From Peribacillus folii (GTDB lineage: Bacteria > Bacillota > Bacilli > Bacillales > DSM-1321), in contig NZ_JASJOM010000001.1 in NCBI RefSeq assembly GCF_030271255.1, positions 248,001-312,000 of the forward strand: a stretch of 64,000 bases of DNA, read 5' to 3'. Below are positions 1 through 8,905 of the stretch, piece by piece (positions within the stretch are counted from its first letter, which is position 1; every line of letters starts with the position of its first letter). A model generated the notes under the pieces. The model had not been told where the DNA came from. It searched no databases and saw only the letters and a list, made by a program, of their open reading frames with translations. The translations under genes were made by a program, and so were the position numbers.

Positions 1-700
1 CAGATCGGTCTTCATCCAAAGCCTTCCCGGTATCGGCTGAAAATGGATCGGCATGTGGGTCGCTTGTCAATGTGCCTTCAAAATCCGTCTTCTCCTGTTG
101 TTTGTATCTCTCGGTGGAATTGGACCTGATTTCCCTTTCTTGAGCACGCTTTGTGTTCAGCTCTTCATGATTTTCAAAGATATCGGCAGAATTCCCGTGC
201 AGTTCTTTGCTTCTCCCTGGCTGCGCCTCCACTTCAGGCGTTTGATAGGCATTAGCAGTGGTCTCTGGAAAAAGGTTTGGGTCCGGGTTGTTCACCACCC
301 CTGTTTTAAGCGGGTCTTCCGCGAGATATTCATCATCATGCATATCATTGGAGGCGGCTGCCTGGTCATCTATAAGGATCAAGAATTTCCCAGCCTCCAC
401 TTCGTTTATATATGCGGTCGCTTCGCTGTCGGCGAGCCCGAATTCTCCCAGCCTGTTTCTTATGTCTCCCGTTCCTTCATTCAGGAAGAAATGTTTCAGC
501 TTATCCAAAAAGGACTCTTCGCTAGCATTCGTTACGACGTCCACTTCATGATCTTTTCTTTCACTGCCAAAATCGAAATCTTCCTTTTTATTGGCGATCA
601 CGGTTATTTCCCGTTCATCTCTTCCCGTTTCCGTTAAGGATTGTATAGCTTGATATACTTCTGGTTTAGAATCGTATATACCGTATAATGCTTTTCCCAT
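1..700 (-). CDS. YflT-family general stress protein, partial (runs off left edge)
   Basis: The reading frame starts with ATG at 698-700 and stays open to the window edge, so at least 233 residues are visible and the C-terminus is missing. The first ~110 residues resemble the YflT (general stress protein 17M) domain: the start MGKALYGIYDSKPEV is close to the start of the neighbouring gene at 924-1853, and a second block (SFLDKLKHFFL...RLGEFGLADSEA) also aligns with that neighbour. The rest is a hydrophilic, acidic tail without a recognisable domain. A GGAGGAAGAG ribosome site precedes the ATG, and a SigB-type promoter lies just upstream. It is probably a paralogue of the next gene. The biochemical role is unknown; induction by general stress is inferred from the promoter. 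Confidence 0.8.
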   Translation of the reverse strand, partial: MGKALYGIYDSKPEVYQAIQSLTETGRDEREITVIANKKEDFDFGSERKDHEVDVVTNASEESFLDKLKHFFLNEGTGDIRNRLGEFGLADSEATAYINEVEAGKFLILIDDQAAASNDMHDDEYLAEDPLKTGVVNNPDPNLFPETTANAYQTPEVEAQPGRSKELHGNSADIFENHEELNTKRAQEREIRSNSTERYKQQEKTDFEGTLTSDPHADPFSADTGKALDEDRS

Positions 701-746
701 GCATCTCTTCCTCCTTAATTTCTGGAACATTGTCTTATTTGTAGGT

Positions 747-771
747 ATACCCCAAGGGACGCTTTTTAAAC
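747..771 (-). promoter_or_regulatory. SigB-type promoter of the partial YflT gene
   Basis: On the minus strand GTTTAA (766-771) is followed after exactly 13 bases by GGGTAT (747-752). This equals the SigB consensus of Bacillus (GTTTaa, 12-15 bases, GGGTAT). The predicted transcript starts about 40 bases before the ATG at 700. The neighbouring inverted repeat at 757-783 overlaps the -35 box and may be incidental. Confidence 0.8.
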
Positions 772-864
772 AAAAAAGCGTCCTAAGAGGAAGTGTGGAG
801 TTCTTTAGGAACACCTTTCTGTCCCTCTAAGGGAGGCTTTTTTGCAAAGGATCGCTTTCGTAAT

Positions 865-902
865 AAAAAAAGGGTATCGGAATGGAGAACATTCCGATAC
901 CC
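865..902 (-). terminator. Rho-independent terminator of the YflT/DUF2382 gene
   Basis: A perfect 13-bp stem (872-884 with 890-902, loop of 5) is followed on the minus strand by a T-run (plus-strand A-run 865-871). It lies about 20 bases after the stop of the gene at 924-1853 and separates it from the next stress gene. Confidence 0.85.
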
Positions 903-923
903 TTTTAGCCAACATTTTTACAC

Positions 924-1853
924 TTAGAAGCGGTTACCACTTCGTTCAGTTGCATTTTTTTCATTCAAGATCGAGTCATCTGAACTATCAAGCTGAATTT
1001 CTTCTTTCTTCAAAGTATCTTTAACCTGTTCGGTTTCTTGTACAGCGTGTTTCTTGATGACGATTTCATCTGTTACAACTGGTTTTTTCGATACTTCCAA
1101 TTTTTCTTCGACGACAGGGATACGTATCGTTTCCCCCTCCTGAATGCTGTCAGTCTCCAGATTTCCTTCCCGTCCTGACACTGATCGATGCTCGATTGTC
1201 ACCTCTTCATGTTCAACAGGGACATTGATCGTTTTATGTTGTTCATTCACTTCTTTATTAATGACCACTTCACCGGTCTGAACTCTTTCTTTATCGATAT
1301 TCAGCTGTTCTTCGCGAAGCGTGAGCGTCCGTTCATCTTCTGGCAATTCACGGCCTTTCCCGTTCACTCCATATACATCTTCCTTATTTAAGGCATCGGC
1401 TTTCTCGGTACCGTTATCGAGAGGGGGCGCGGTGTTCCCATCCAGCCTGGTTCCGGCCGTGTCCATCGATGCGGTCGTGAATTTATCTTTTGCCGTTCCA
1501 AGATGGCCTTCGCCTTCTTCGACCAACACGAGGACTTTTCCGTTCTCCACATCAAAGACATGTTCTGCTGCGTCACTATTGGAAAGTCCTGCATTCGCCA
1601 ATCTTGTCGAAAGGTCAGCTGTATCATCTGGCATGAAGAAGCGTGCCACCTTGTCCATAAATGATTCGTCGTGAGGGACATTCGTCATCGTATGAACATC
1701 CGTTTCACGTTGGTGATTGGTAAAATCCAATGTTTCTTCCTTATCAGCGACAACCGTGATATCATCCCCTTCAAAGCCCTTGGCCTTGAGTGCATTGATT
1801 GCTTGGATCACTTCTGCATTCGATTCATATACTCCATAAACTGTTTTATTCAT
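924..1853 (-). CDS. YflT domain plus DUF2382 stress protein (YsnF-like)
   Basis: 309 residues. Residues 1-~110 form a YflT domain (MNKTVYGVYESNAEV, then SFMDKVARFFMPDDT and RLANAGLSNSDA). After a linker, residues ~175-290 form a DUF2382 domain with the typical charged repeats (LTLREEQLNIDKERV, EVTIEHRSVSGREG, IRIPVVEEKLEVSKKPVV). In B. subtilis the YsnF-type proteins of this make-up belong to the general stress response; the molecular role is unknown. It is probably cytoplasmic, as no signal peptide or membrane segment is seen. GGAGGAATGTACA precedes the ATG. A SigB-type promoter lies upstream and a terminator downstream, so it is likely a single-gene unit. It is a paralogue of the partial gene at 1-700. 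Confidence 0.85.
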   Translation of the reverse strand: MNKTVYGVYESNAEVIQAINALKAKGFEGDDITVVADKEETLDFTNHQRETDVHTMTNVPHDESFMDKVARFFMPDDTADLSTRLANAGLSNSDAAEHVFDVENGKVLVLVEEGEGHLGTAKDKFTTASMDTAGTRLDGNTAPPLDNGTEKADALNKEDVYGVNGKGRELPEDERTLTLREEQLNIDKERVQTGEVVINKEVNEQHKTINVPVEHEEVTIEHRSVSGREGNLETDSIQEGETIRIPVVEEKLEVSKKPVVTDEIVIKKHAVQETEQVKDTLKKEEIQLDSSDDSILNEKNATERSGNRF

Positions 1854-1908
1854 TGTACATTCCTCCTTAGGGTTTGTTGTGCTGTTTAGTAGCTGTCATA
1901 TATAAACT

Positions 1909-1933
1909 CTACCCGCCTTGCACCTAAGTAAAC
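1909..1933 (-). promoter_or_regulatory. SigB-type promoter of the YflT/DUF2382 gene
   Basis: Minus strand GTTTAC (1928-1933), 13-base spacer, GGGTAG (1909-1914). It differs from the SigB consensus at the last base of each box and has the same 13-base spacing as the promoter at 747-771. Confidence 0.7.
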
Positions 1934-2119
1934 GAGGAATCCATATTTCATTTATGTTAAAACATGACAATTCATTCTTAGCACAGAACAACAATTTGCC
2001 CGAAAACCAGGATTATCAAGGATTTGCTCATTAATAAAAACGTAATGTTCAGTAAAATAATTCCATATAAACACTTACGGCCTACCATCGGCGTTCGGTT
2101 TTTGCGCCATTTTCTTCTA

Positions 2120-3445
2120 TTATAAAGCTGCAGCTTCCACGAGAAGGTCGACGATATGTACGGCTTTCGTGTCATTCCCCATTTTTTCCCGCTCGATACC
2201 CAGCTGCATTTGCAGCAAACAGCCAGGGTTCGCCGTAACAACAACATTCGCCTGCGTCGATTTGGTATGCTTCATTTTCGAATCAAGAATCTTCATGGAC
2301 ATTTCAGATTCCACAATATTATAAATTCCGGCCGAGCCGCAGCAGCGATCCGCATCCTTCATTTCCCTGAAATCGATTCCTTCTATCGCCTGAAGAAGAA
2401 TACGCGGAGCACTGGCTGTATTCATCACATTGCGTAAGTGACAGGAATCCTGGAATGTTACGGTTTGGGCTGGTAATTTCAGGCGAGTTTTTTCATGAAA
2501 GCGAAGTTCAACAAGAATTTCGCTAATGTCCTTCAGCTTACTTTTGAAGCAGATTGCCCGTTCATGCCAAGTCGGTTCATCTTGGAGCAAATGGTCGTAA
2601 TCAATGAGAAAAGCCCCACAACCGCCTGCATTCGTGATGATATAATCGATCCCCTCTGCCTCAAACGCTTCGATATTCCGCTTTGCAAGTTGCTTGGCCC
2701 CTTCTTTTTCGCCACTGTGCCCATGAAGCGCACCGCAGCAAGCCTGGGATTTCGGAATCACGATTTCACATCCTGCTCGCTGAAGCAGCTTTAGTGTTGC
2801 CTTGTTCGTTTCGAGGAACATCGTATCCATCAAGCAGCCGGAAAAGAAGGCCACCTTTTTGAGAGCCGGACCTATCGCAGGCAGCCCATCCGGCCTTTTT
2901 TTCATTTCAGATTTTGCCGGGACCCTAGGCAGCACCCTTTCCATGGTCGCCAAATGATCGGGCAGCATACTTAGGACCCCTGTTTTCCGGGCGATATATT
3001 GCAGGCCGGACCGTTGGTAAAAGCCAAGCAGGCTCGTCATGTTCTGCATTCGCTCCTGATGTGGGAACAATCCGCTAAAAACGGCCTTGCGGATGTTTTT
3101 CACAGGAAAACTGTGTTCCTTGTTCTGATGGATGATATCTCTTGCTTCCTCCAGAAGATGTCCATATTTCACACCGGAAGGGCAAACAGGTTCACAAGCC
3201 CTGCAGCCAAGGCATAAGCTCAAAGAGCGTTCGACATCTTCATCCGGCTCTATTGCACCGTCCGTCACGGCTTTCATCAGGGCAATTCTCCCCCTGGGCG
3301 AGTAGGATTCCTTCATTCCAGATTCAATGTAAGTCGGGCAATGAGGCAGGCAAAAACCACAGCGCATGCAATTCAGCAACTCATCTTCGTTCATTTTTTG
3401 GGCGAATTGATTGGCAATCGCTTCTCTTTCCTGAACGGTCGTCAT
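2120..3445 (-). CDS. glcF: Glycolate oxidase iron-sulfur subunit GlcF
   Basis: 441 residues. Near the N-terminus there are two ferredoxin-type [4Fe-4S] motifs: CMRCGFCLPHCP (residues ~23-34) and CLGCRACEPVCP (~78-89). Two CCG domains follow, with cysteine pairs in QACCGALHGHSGE and DRCCGSAGIYN, as in the heterodisulfide-reductase/GlcF family. The protein should pass electrons from the flavin subunit GlcD to the membrane quinone pool during oxidation of glycolate to glyoxylate. Its ATG overlaps the glcD stop codon by four bases (ATGA type), so the two are translationally coupled. The length fits the family. The substrate could also be another 2-hydroxyacid; glycolate is favoured by the CdaR-type regulator and permease beside it. 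Confidence 0.9.
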   Translation of the reverse strand: MTTVQEREAIANQFAQKMNEDELLNCMRCGFCLPHCPTYIESGMKESYSPRGRIALMKAVTDGAIEPDEDVERSLSLCLGCRACEPVCPSGVKYGHLLEEARDIIHQNKEHSFPVKNIRKAVFSGLFPHQERMQNMTSLLGFYQRSGLQYIARKTGVLSMLPDHLATMERVLPRVPAKSEMKKRPDGLPAIGPALKKVAFFSGCLMDTMFLETNKATLKLLQRAGCEIVIPKSQACCGALHGHSGEKEGAKQLAKRNIEAFEAEGIDYIITNAGGCGAFLIDYDHLLQDEPTWHERAICFKSKLKDISEILVELRFHEKTRLKLPAQTVTFQDSCHLRNVMNTASAPRILLQAIEGIDFREMKDADRCCGSAGIYNIVESEMSMKILDSKMKHTKSTQANVVVTANPGCLLQMQLGIEREKMGNDTKAVHIVDLLVEAAAL

Positions 3446-4854
3446 GACGAAACCACCACTCTTTTCCTGCTTTCCTTGGCAAAGACCTTTCCGGGATTCA
3501 TGATGTTATTGGGATCGAATGCTTGCTTTATCACCCTCATGGCGGCAACCCCTTCCTTCTTAAGCTTCCATTCTAGGTAGGGCGCCTTCATCGCACCCAC
3601 TCCATGCTCACCGGTGATCGTCCCGCCAAGATCGATGGCTGCGGCAAAAATGTCTGCAAATGCGCGCTCCACACGCTCCATTTCATCATGATCACGAGCG
3701 TCCGTAATGCAGGTAGGGTGAAGATTTCCATCCCCTGCATGACCGAATGTACATATGTTCACATCGTGTTCCTTGGCAATTTCATTGATCGCTCGAACCA
3801 TCTTGGCAATTTCCGAACGGGGAACGGTGGCGTCTTCCAAAATGGTCGTCGGCTTCAAGCGTGCCAGTGCAGAGAGGGCGGTACGTCTTGCCGTTTTCAG
3901 CGCAGCTGCATCCGCCTCTGTTTCGGCAATTTCCACGGAAACCGCCTTTTCTTCCAGACAGATATCCGCCATCCTTTTCATATCACGTTCCACCACTTCA
4001 GGAGGGCCATCCTGTTCAATCAGCAGGACCGCTTCCACATCGGTAGGCAGCCCGATCTTCGCAAAATCCTCCACGACAGCCAAAGTCGGCCGATCAAGAA
4101 ATTCAAGGGTGACCGGAATGATTTTATTGGCAATGATTTTAGCCACGGACTGGGCTGCAGCATCCAAATCCTGATACAAGGCCAGCATCGTTTTTGTCCT
4201 CTCCGGCATGGGAATCAGCTTTAAGATCGCTTGCGTAACGATTCCTAACGTCCCTTCGGAGCCGACCATCAGCTTCGTTAAATCGTAACCGGCTACATCT
4301 TTGGCAAGCTTGCCTCCCGTTTGGATGATGTCCCCATTCGGAAGGACCACCTCGAGCCCGATGACATAATCGCGCGTGACTCCATATTTCAACCCCCGCA
4401 ACCCACCTGAGTTTTCATTAATGTTGCCTCCGATCGTGGAGATTTTCATCGAACTTGGATCCGGAGGATAAAACAATCCCTTCGCCTCAACTGCTGTGAT
4501 CAAGTCCAATGTGATCAGACCGGGCTGCACCGTCGCCGTTAAGTTTTCCTCATCGACCTCCAGCAAAGCATTCATCCGATTGAATAATAGAACAAGCCCG
4601 CCCTCCATCGGACAGGTGCCGCCGCTCAAATTCGTACCAGAGCCGCGTGGAACGATGGGAACCTTGTACTCGTTGCAAATCTTGATGATTTCAGATACTT
4701 CGGCTGTACAGCCAGGTTTAATGACCGCATCCGGCATCGCTTGATAGCCTGGTGTCGCATCATATGAATGGACCAGGCACTCCACTTTGGAATCCTCGTA
4801 GTTTTCCGAGCCAACGATGGAAAGGAGTAACTGCTTGACTTGCTTGGTTATCAT
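3442..4854 (-). CDS. glcD: Glycolate oxidase flavoprotein subunit GlcD
   Basis: 470 residues. This is an FAD-linked oxidase: the N-terminal FAD-binding (PCMH-type) half contains PRGSGTNLSGG (~residues 75-85) and the DPSSMKISTIGGNINENSGG segment, and the C-terminal FAD-oxidase half ends with GHAGDGNLHP and GTITGEHGVG. It catalyses oxidation of glycolate (2-hydroxyacid) to glyoxylate together with GlcF. Start is the ATG at 4852-4854 behind AGGGGGAAATACATAC. It is the first gene of a glcD-glcF pair, and 120 bases separate it from the regulator cdaR upstream. The glyoxylate produced could feed malate synthase AceB, also in this window. D-lactate oxidases look similar, so substrate choice is partly inference. 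Confidence 0.9.
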   Translation of the reverse strand: MITKQVKQLLLSIVGSENYEDSKVECLVHSYDATPGYQAMPDAVIKPGCTAEVSEIIKICNEYKVPIVPRGSGTNLSGGTCPMEGGLVLLFNRMNALLEVDEENLTATVQPGLITLDLITAVEAKGLFYPPDPSSMKISTIGGNINENSGGLRGLKYGVTRDYVIGLEVVLPNGDIIQTGGKLAKDVAGYDLTKLMVGSEGTLGIVTQAILKLIPMPERTKTMLALYQDLDAAAQSVAKIIANKIIPVTLEFLDRPTLAVVEDFAKIGLPTDVEAVLLIEQDGPPEVVERDMKRMADICLEEKAVSVEIAETEADAAALKTARRTALSALARLKPTTILEDATVPRSEIAKMVRAINEIAKEHDVNICTFGHAGDGNLHPTCITDARDHDEMERVERAFADIFAAAIDLGGTITGEHGVGAMKAPYLEWKLKKEGVAAMRVIKQAFDPNNIMNPGKVFAKESRKRVVVSS

Positions 4855-4974
4855 GTATGTATTTCCCCCTCATATTCACAATCACATTAATCGCTTTGCT
4901 ATGATTTAAGTATAAGGAAAAAACAGCTCCTCCTTCCATGTATGAACATACAGATTTTAACGATTCATTCACAA

Positions 4975-6090
4975 TTAATTTGTACGTTCATCCAATACTC
5001 TCAGAGCTAGATAGAGTGTGACCAAATCTGCTAGCTTCCTTGGATTCAGTTCGGTCATATCTTCAATTCGCTTGAGTCTGTAATGGAGTGTATTGATATG
5101 TATATGAAGGGCTTCAGCGGTGTCCTTCACGGACAAATCACAGGCGAAGTACACGGAAAGGGTTTTAAGCAGCTCCTCATTCGAAATCAAATCCTCTATC
5201 GTCCTTGTTATATATTCCTGTCTTGTTTCACGGGTAACCTCATCTAGCAGGACTTCAAGCTTTAAGTCCACATCAAATACAATGGTTGCTGTTGGCAACG
5301 CAATATTCAACGAGCGCTCCGCATGGAAGAAAGCCTTTCTGAAAGCGGCACCAGACATACCTGAGCTAACCCCGGCACACACTTTATAACCAGAGCTATC
5401 TTCGAGCTTCCTTTGCAGTTTACGTAATTTCATTAATTGCAGGTCCTTTGAACCAAACATATTGGCTGGCGAAAGAAGGACGAACTGATTTCGCCCCCAT
5501 CGGACGGCGATGTCCGACGGACGCTGCTGCCTTACGTATATCTGAAGCGCCCTCCAGACATGCGGCTCGATGACTTTTTCCGTCTTGAACTCACCAAGAG
5601 TGATGACCCTGTCTACATGGACATCAATTCCAAGCATCTTTGCCTTTTGCAGGAATGGCTCATTGAATGTTTCCAGCTGGTGCCATTCAAAAACGAAGAA
5701 TTCCATCAGTCGTGATTGGGATTCCTCCTGCTCGAGGTGGTAGCTTTCCTGAATGAACAGCTCCGTCATCTTTTTCAATAGTTCTGCATAGGGGGAAACA
5801 AGTTTGGGATCGCCGGTGATCCCAATTACGCAAACGGCTTCCTGATTAAAAAAAATCGGCAGGTTAATTCCTGCCTTCACGCCTTTCCAACTTCGTTCAT
5901 CCTGTTTATTTATGATCAATTTCTCGCGGTTTTTAAAAGCGTGTATCGCCCCTTCATGATAGGAGCCAATCCGGCTGTCATCAGTACTGGCGATGATCGT
6001 GCCTGCATGATCGATGATGATGATTTCCTCATCAATCAGTTTCCGGACCTCATGCACCAATTTTTCAGCCACGGCTGACAATTGCATCAT
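4975..6090 (-). CDS. CdaR/PucR-type sugar-diacid or glycolate regulator
   Basis: 371 residues. The N-terminal ~135 residues match the putative sugar-diacid recognition domain (LVHEVRKLIDEEIIIIDHAG, IGITGDPKLVSPYAELLK). A middle GGDEF-like segment follows, and the C-terminal 60 residues carry the PucR-type helix-turn-helix (HINTLHYRLKRIED). In B. subtilis ysfB, a gene of this family, also lies beside the glcD/glcF homologues ysfC/ysfD, so it probably activates glcDF in response to glycolate or a related acid. Two adjacent ATG codons (6085-6090) follow AAAGGAGGAAGG; the second gives better spacing. It lies 65 bases after the permease stop, so co-transcription with the permease is possible. Confidence 0.85.
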   Translation of the reverse strand: MMQLSAVAEKLVHEVRKLIDEEIIIIDHAGTIIASTDDSRIGSYHEGAIHAFKNREKLIINKQDERSWKGVKAGINLPIFFNQEAVCVIGITGDPKLVSPYAELLKKMTELFIQESYHLEQEESQSRLMEFFVFEWHQLETFNEPFLQKAKMLGIDVHVDRVITLGEFKTEKVIEPHVWRALQIYVRQQRPSDIAVRWGRNQFVLLSPANMFGSKDLQLMKLRKLQRKLEDSSGYKVCAGVSSGMSGAAFRKAFFHAERSLNIALPTATIVFDVDLKLEVLLDEVTRETRQEYITRTIEDLISNEELLKTLSVYFACDLSVKDTAEALHIHINTLHYRLKRIEDMTELNPRKLADLVTLYLALRVLDERTN

Positions 6091-6155
6091 CCTTCCTCCT
6101 TTTCTATTTGGCTATGGAATATGTGCTAGGCCTGCATGGAAGAGCCTCTAGCTAC

Positions 6156-7847
6156 TTATGGTATCATCCAGGAAAAGACGCCATTTTGCAAGAAGGTGAT
6201 CACACAAACGAGCAGCAATAGAAATAAACTATGTTTGACCGTGAACCTCAATAACTCCGATTCCTTGCCGGCCAGTCCAACAGCGGCACAAGCAATCGCG
6301 ATCGATTGAGGAGAAATCATCTTCCCCGTCACCCCTCCGGAAGAGTTCGCTGCAAGCGCAAGTACCGGTTCCATCCCCACCTTAAGCGCCGTCACCTTTT
6401 GAAGACTGCCAAATAAGAGATTCGCTGATGTATCCGAGCCGGTTATGAAGACACCGAGCCAGCCGAGGACCGGTGCGAAGAACGGAAACAAATCCCCTGA
6501 CTTCGCAAGGGTCATCCCTAAAGTTGTCGACATGCCCGAAGCATTCGTAACATAGGCAAAGGCGACTACGGATGAAATCATCAGGATTGGCTTTGCCAAC
6601 TCGCCCATCGCCTCGGCGAAGGTGCTGAAAAACTCTTTTGCCGGCATATGGACGAGGAACTTCGTCACGATGGCAGCCAGTAAAATCGCTGTACCCGCCG
6701 CACCGAGCAGCTCCAATTTAAAGAATGCCGCTATCGGCAGGCCGTTGCCTCCAATAATTTCATTATGGAGGCCCGGCACTTCCAATTGGAAGGTAACCAG
6801 TTTACCGATTTCATTGATTATCCCGAGCAGAAAGCCATTGCCTTCATAATGGCCTGAGAGCGCCGGCTTTATCGGATTCAGCCCCCAAATGGTGATGAAA
6901 AGGGTCAAAAGCAGGAATGGCGACCACGCGTGGAATATTTGCCCTTTCGTGTACACAGGTTCCTTTCTGGACAAATCGATCAACGGTTCGGCAGCCGCAG
7001 CCGTTTCCTCGGATGCAAAGCGAAAGATCGTTTTAGGCTTCCAGAATTTAAGAAAAATCGCTAATGCAAAAAGTGACACCAACGCAGAAAGTATATCCGG
7101 CAACTCAGGTCCAAGGAAATTCGAGCTTACGTACTGAGTGATAGCAAAGGAAAAACCCGAAACCAAAATGGCAGGCAATACCTCCAGCGACCTTTTCCAT
7201 CCAGCCATGATCAAAATCAGATACAGCGGAATGAAGGCAGAAAGGAATGGCAGCTGCCGGCCGACCATTTTTGATATCTCCATCGCAGCTATGCCTGTTG
7301 GTCCTTCCATGGCGATGATCGGAATGCCGACGGCCCCGAAGGCCACCGGTGCGGTATTTGCAATCAAACAAATTCCTGCGGCATATAGCGGATTAAAGCC
7401 TAGACCAACTAAAAGGGCTGCGGAAATCGCCACGGGTGCACCAAATCCAGCAGCCCCTTCCAAAAAAGCACCGAAGGAAAATGCGACCAATAATGCTTGA
7501 AGGCGGCGGTCTTCGGTAAGTGAAAGGACTGAAGAACGAATAATATCGAATTGTCCGCTTTTCACCGTCATTTTATAAAGAAATACGGAGGTAATGATGA
7601 TCCAGCCGATTGGCAGAATTCCGTAGACCGCCCCTTGTGAAGCGGACATCAATGCCTTTTCTGGAGGCATCCCATAGAAAGCTATAGCTACTGTCAGTGC
7701 TACAAATAACGTCGTTAGCCCAGCCAAATAGCCCTTCATCCGTTTGATGGCAAGAGCCCAGAAAAAATAAAGAATGGGGATGAGTGCAACAAGGGAAGAT
7801 AAAACTAAATCATCAGTGATTGGGGTAAAGTTTTGTGTCCATGTCAT
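6156..7847 (-). CDS. lctP: L-lactate/glycolate permease (LctP family)
   Basis: 563 residues, strongly hydrophobic throughout with about 13-14 predicted membrane segments and the conserved LctP stretches GAFLEGAAGFGAPVAISAAL and FITGSDTSANLLFG. The family imports L-lactate, D-lactate and glycolate with protons across the cytoplasmic membrane. It stands between the glycolate oxidase cluster and the divergent lutR-lutABC genes, so it could serve both pathways. A sigma-A promoter with a copy of the putative LutR palindrome downstream of it precedes the gene, which suggests control by LutR. ATG at 7845-7847 follows TGGAGTCGA. Confidence 0.9.
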   Translation of the reverse strand: MTWTQNFTPITDDLVLSSLVALIPILYFFWALAIKRMKGYLAGLTTLFVALTVAIAFYGMPPEKALMSASQGAVYGILPIGWIIITSVFLYKMTVKSGQFDIIRSSVLSLTEDRRLQALLVAFSFGAFLEGAAGFGAPVAISAALLVGLGFNPLYAAGICLIANTAPVAFGAVGIPIIAMEGPTGIAAMEISKMVGRQLPFLSAFIPLYLILIMAGWKRSLEVLPAILVSGFSFAITQYVSSNFLGPELPDILSALVSLFALAIFLKFWKPKTIFRFASEETAAAAEPLIDLSRKEPVYTKGQIFHAWSPFLLLTLFITIWGLNPIKPALSGHYEGNGFLLGIINEIGKLVTFQLEVPGLHNEIIGGNGLPIAAFFKLELLGAAGTAILLAAIVTKFLVHMPAKEFFSTFAEAMGELAKPILMISSVVAFAYVTNASGMSTTLGMTLAKSGDLFPFFAPVLGWLGVFITGSDTSANLLFGSLQKVTALKVGMEPVLALAANSSGGVTGKMISPQSIAIACAAVGLAGKESELLRFTVKHSLFLLLLVCVITFLQNGVFSWMIP

Positions 7848-7902
7848 TCATTTCGACTCCATTTACGTTAAATTTTTTAAAATTTCTGAAATCAAGCACA
7901 AG

Positions 7903-7917
7903 ATGAAAACCCTTACA
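7903..7917 (+). promoter_or_regulatory. Imperfect cre-like box in the lctP leader
   Basis: ATGAAAACCCTTACA matches the CcpA cre consensus WTGNAANCGNWNNCW except for C instead of G in the central CG. It lies downstream of the lctP promoter, where roadblock-type cre sites occur. The mismatch is at a core position, so the call is weak. Confidence 0.3.
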
Positions 7918-7933
7918 AATCGAATCAATCGAA

Positions 7934-7946
7934 GTCATCAGATGAC
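7934..7946. promoter_or_regulatory. Putative LutR operator upstream of lctP
   Basis: A perfect 13-bp palindrome GTCATCAGATGAC. The same 13 bases occur again at 8959-8971 in front of lutA. I recall TCATC-N-GATGA as the LutR box described in B. subtilis. Here it lies about 11-23 bases downstream of the predicted lctP start of transcription, a position suited to repression, and also within the lctP/lutR divergent region. Confidence 0.75.
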
Positions 7947-7963
7947 TAGATGAGTATTCATTT

Positions 7964-7992
7964 AAATTAAATGATTAATAATATAAAATCAA
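7964..7992 (-). promoter_or_regulatory. Sigma-A promoter of lctP
   Basis: Minus-strand TTGATT (7987-7992), 17-base spacer, TAATTT (7964-7969). The operator palindrome lies immediately downstream. Confidence 0.55.
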
Positions 7993-8099
7993 GATTTTTT
8001 TATTTTTGATTGGATTTTAATCCTCCCATGAGGGTGAAAGAACATTTGTGTTATATACTATTAACTAGAGAAACTCATAGAAAATAGAGGTGCTACTAC

Positions 8100-8837
8100 T
8101 TGGTATACAAAAAAATAAAACCGAAAAAAATTTATGAAGTCGTCAGCGATGAACTTTATGAAATGATTCGGTCTGGTGCCCTGAAGCCAGGTGAACAATT
8201 GGATTCCATCCAGCAGCTTGCAGAAAATTTCCAGGTCGGCCGCCCTGCCATCCGTGAAGCACTTAGTGCATTAAGCTCAATGGGACTCATCGAAATCAAG
8301 CAAGGGGAAGGCACATTCGTGAAAACCTTCGACCCTGCCATCATGAATCATCCCTTGACTGCTGCGCTTTTGATGGATCAAGATAATATCAAGCATTTGC
8401 TCGAGGTTCGAAAAATCCTTGAGTCTGGTATGGCAGAAGTTGCTGCCAAGAAACGAACGAAGGAAAACCTTACCGAACTGAAGGAAAGGCTTTCCCATAT
8501 GAAAAACGTCTCTGACGATGAAGAGTTGAGTGATAAAGCCGATATCTCCTTCCATGTTGCCGTGGCGAATGCTTCCCAAAATGAGCTGCTGATTTCCTTG
8601 ATGAACCACGTGTCAGAATTAATGACGGAAAAAATGCGTGATATCCGCAGGTTTGCCTTATATTCCGAGGAAATGACGCTCAATCAGCTTTATGAGCAGC
8701 ATGCCCGGATTTACGAGGCCATCGCCGACCAAGATGAAACCGGAGCACGCAATGCCATGCTGTTTCATCTGCAAAGTGTCGAGGAATCATTGGATGTGGT
8801 GCTGCAAAAAAAACAACAAAGGAATCCCGGAACCTGA
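8100..8837 (+). CDS. lutR: GntR/FadR-family lactate-responsive regulator LutR
   Basis: 245 residues. The N-terminal winged helix (KIYEVVSDELYEMIRSGAL ... GRPAIREALSALSSMGLIEI ... GEGTFVKTF, residues ~8-75) is followed by an all-helical FCD effector domain (~95-230). It closely resembles B. subtilis LutR, which represses lactate utilisation genes until lactate is present. The start is TTG at 8100 behind TAGAGGTG. It is divergent from lctP and followed by lutABC on the same strand, with 167 bases between lutR and lutA that hold a separate promoter, a cre box and an operator. Identical palindromes at 7934-7946 and 8959-8971 are its likely targets, which would make it self-regulating as well. Confidence 0.9.
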   Translation: MVYKKIKPKKIYEVVSDELYEMIRSGALKPGEQLDSIQQLAENFQVGRPAIREALSALSSMGLIEIKQGEGTFVKTFDPAIMNHPLTAALLMDQDNIKHLLEVRKILESGMAEVAAKKRTKENLTELKERLSHMKNVSDDEELSDKADISFHVAVANASQNELLISLMNHVSELMTEKMRDIRRFALYSEEMTLNQLYEQHARIYEAIADQDETGARNAMLFHLQSVEESLDVVLQKKQQRNPGT

Positions 8838-8890
8838 CTCAATTTTTAAAAATTCCCCTATACAAACAGAAATAAAATTGATATATTATT

Positions 8891-8905
8891 TTGAAAACGA
8901 TTACT
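8891..8905 (+). promoter_or_regulatory. cre box (CcpA site) at lutA promoter
   Basis: TTGAAAACGATTACT matches WTGNAANCGNWNNCW at every specified position. It covers the -35 box of the predicted lutA promoter, so CcpA binding would repress lactate oxidation when glucose is present. Confidence 0.7.

Noticed and set aside
755-845. Riboswitch or second terminator between the two stress genes
   Set aside because: The hairpin at 757-783 overlaps the SigB -35 and lies outside the transcript; the small CCTC/GAGG stem at 826-840 faces the plus strand, where no gene ends.
3604-4224. Antisense frame of 206 codons inside glcD
   Set aside because: Composition is that of a shadow frame (many His, Arg, Cys), there is no ribosome site, and glcD is clearly the gene.
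4760-4972. Minus-strand 70-codon frame between cdaR and glcD
   Set aside because: It overlaps the glcD start, has no homologous features and no ribosome site.
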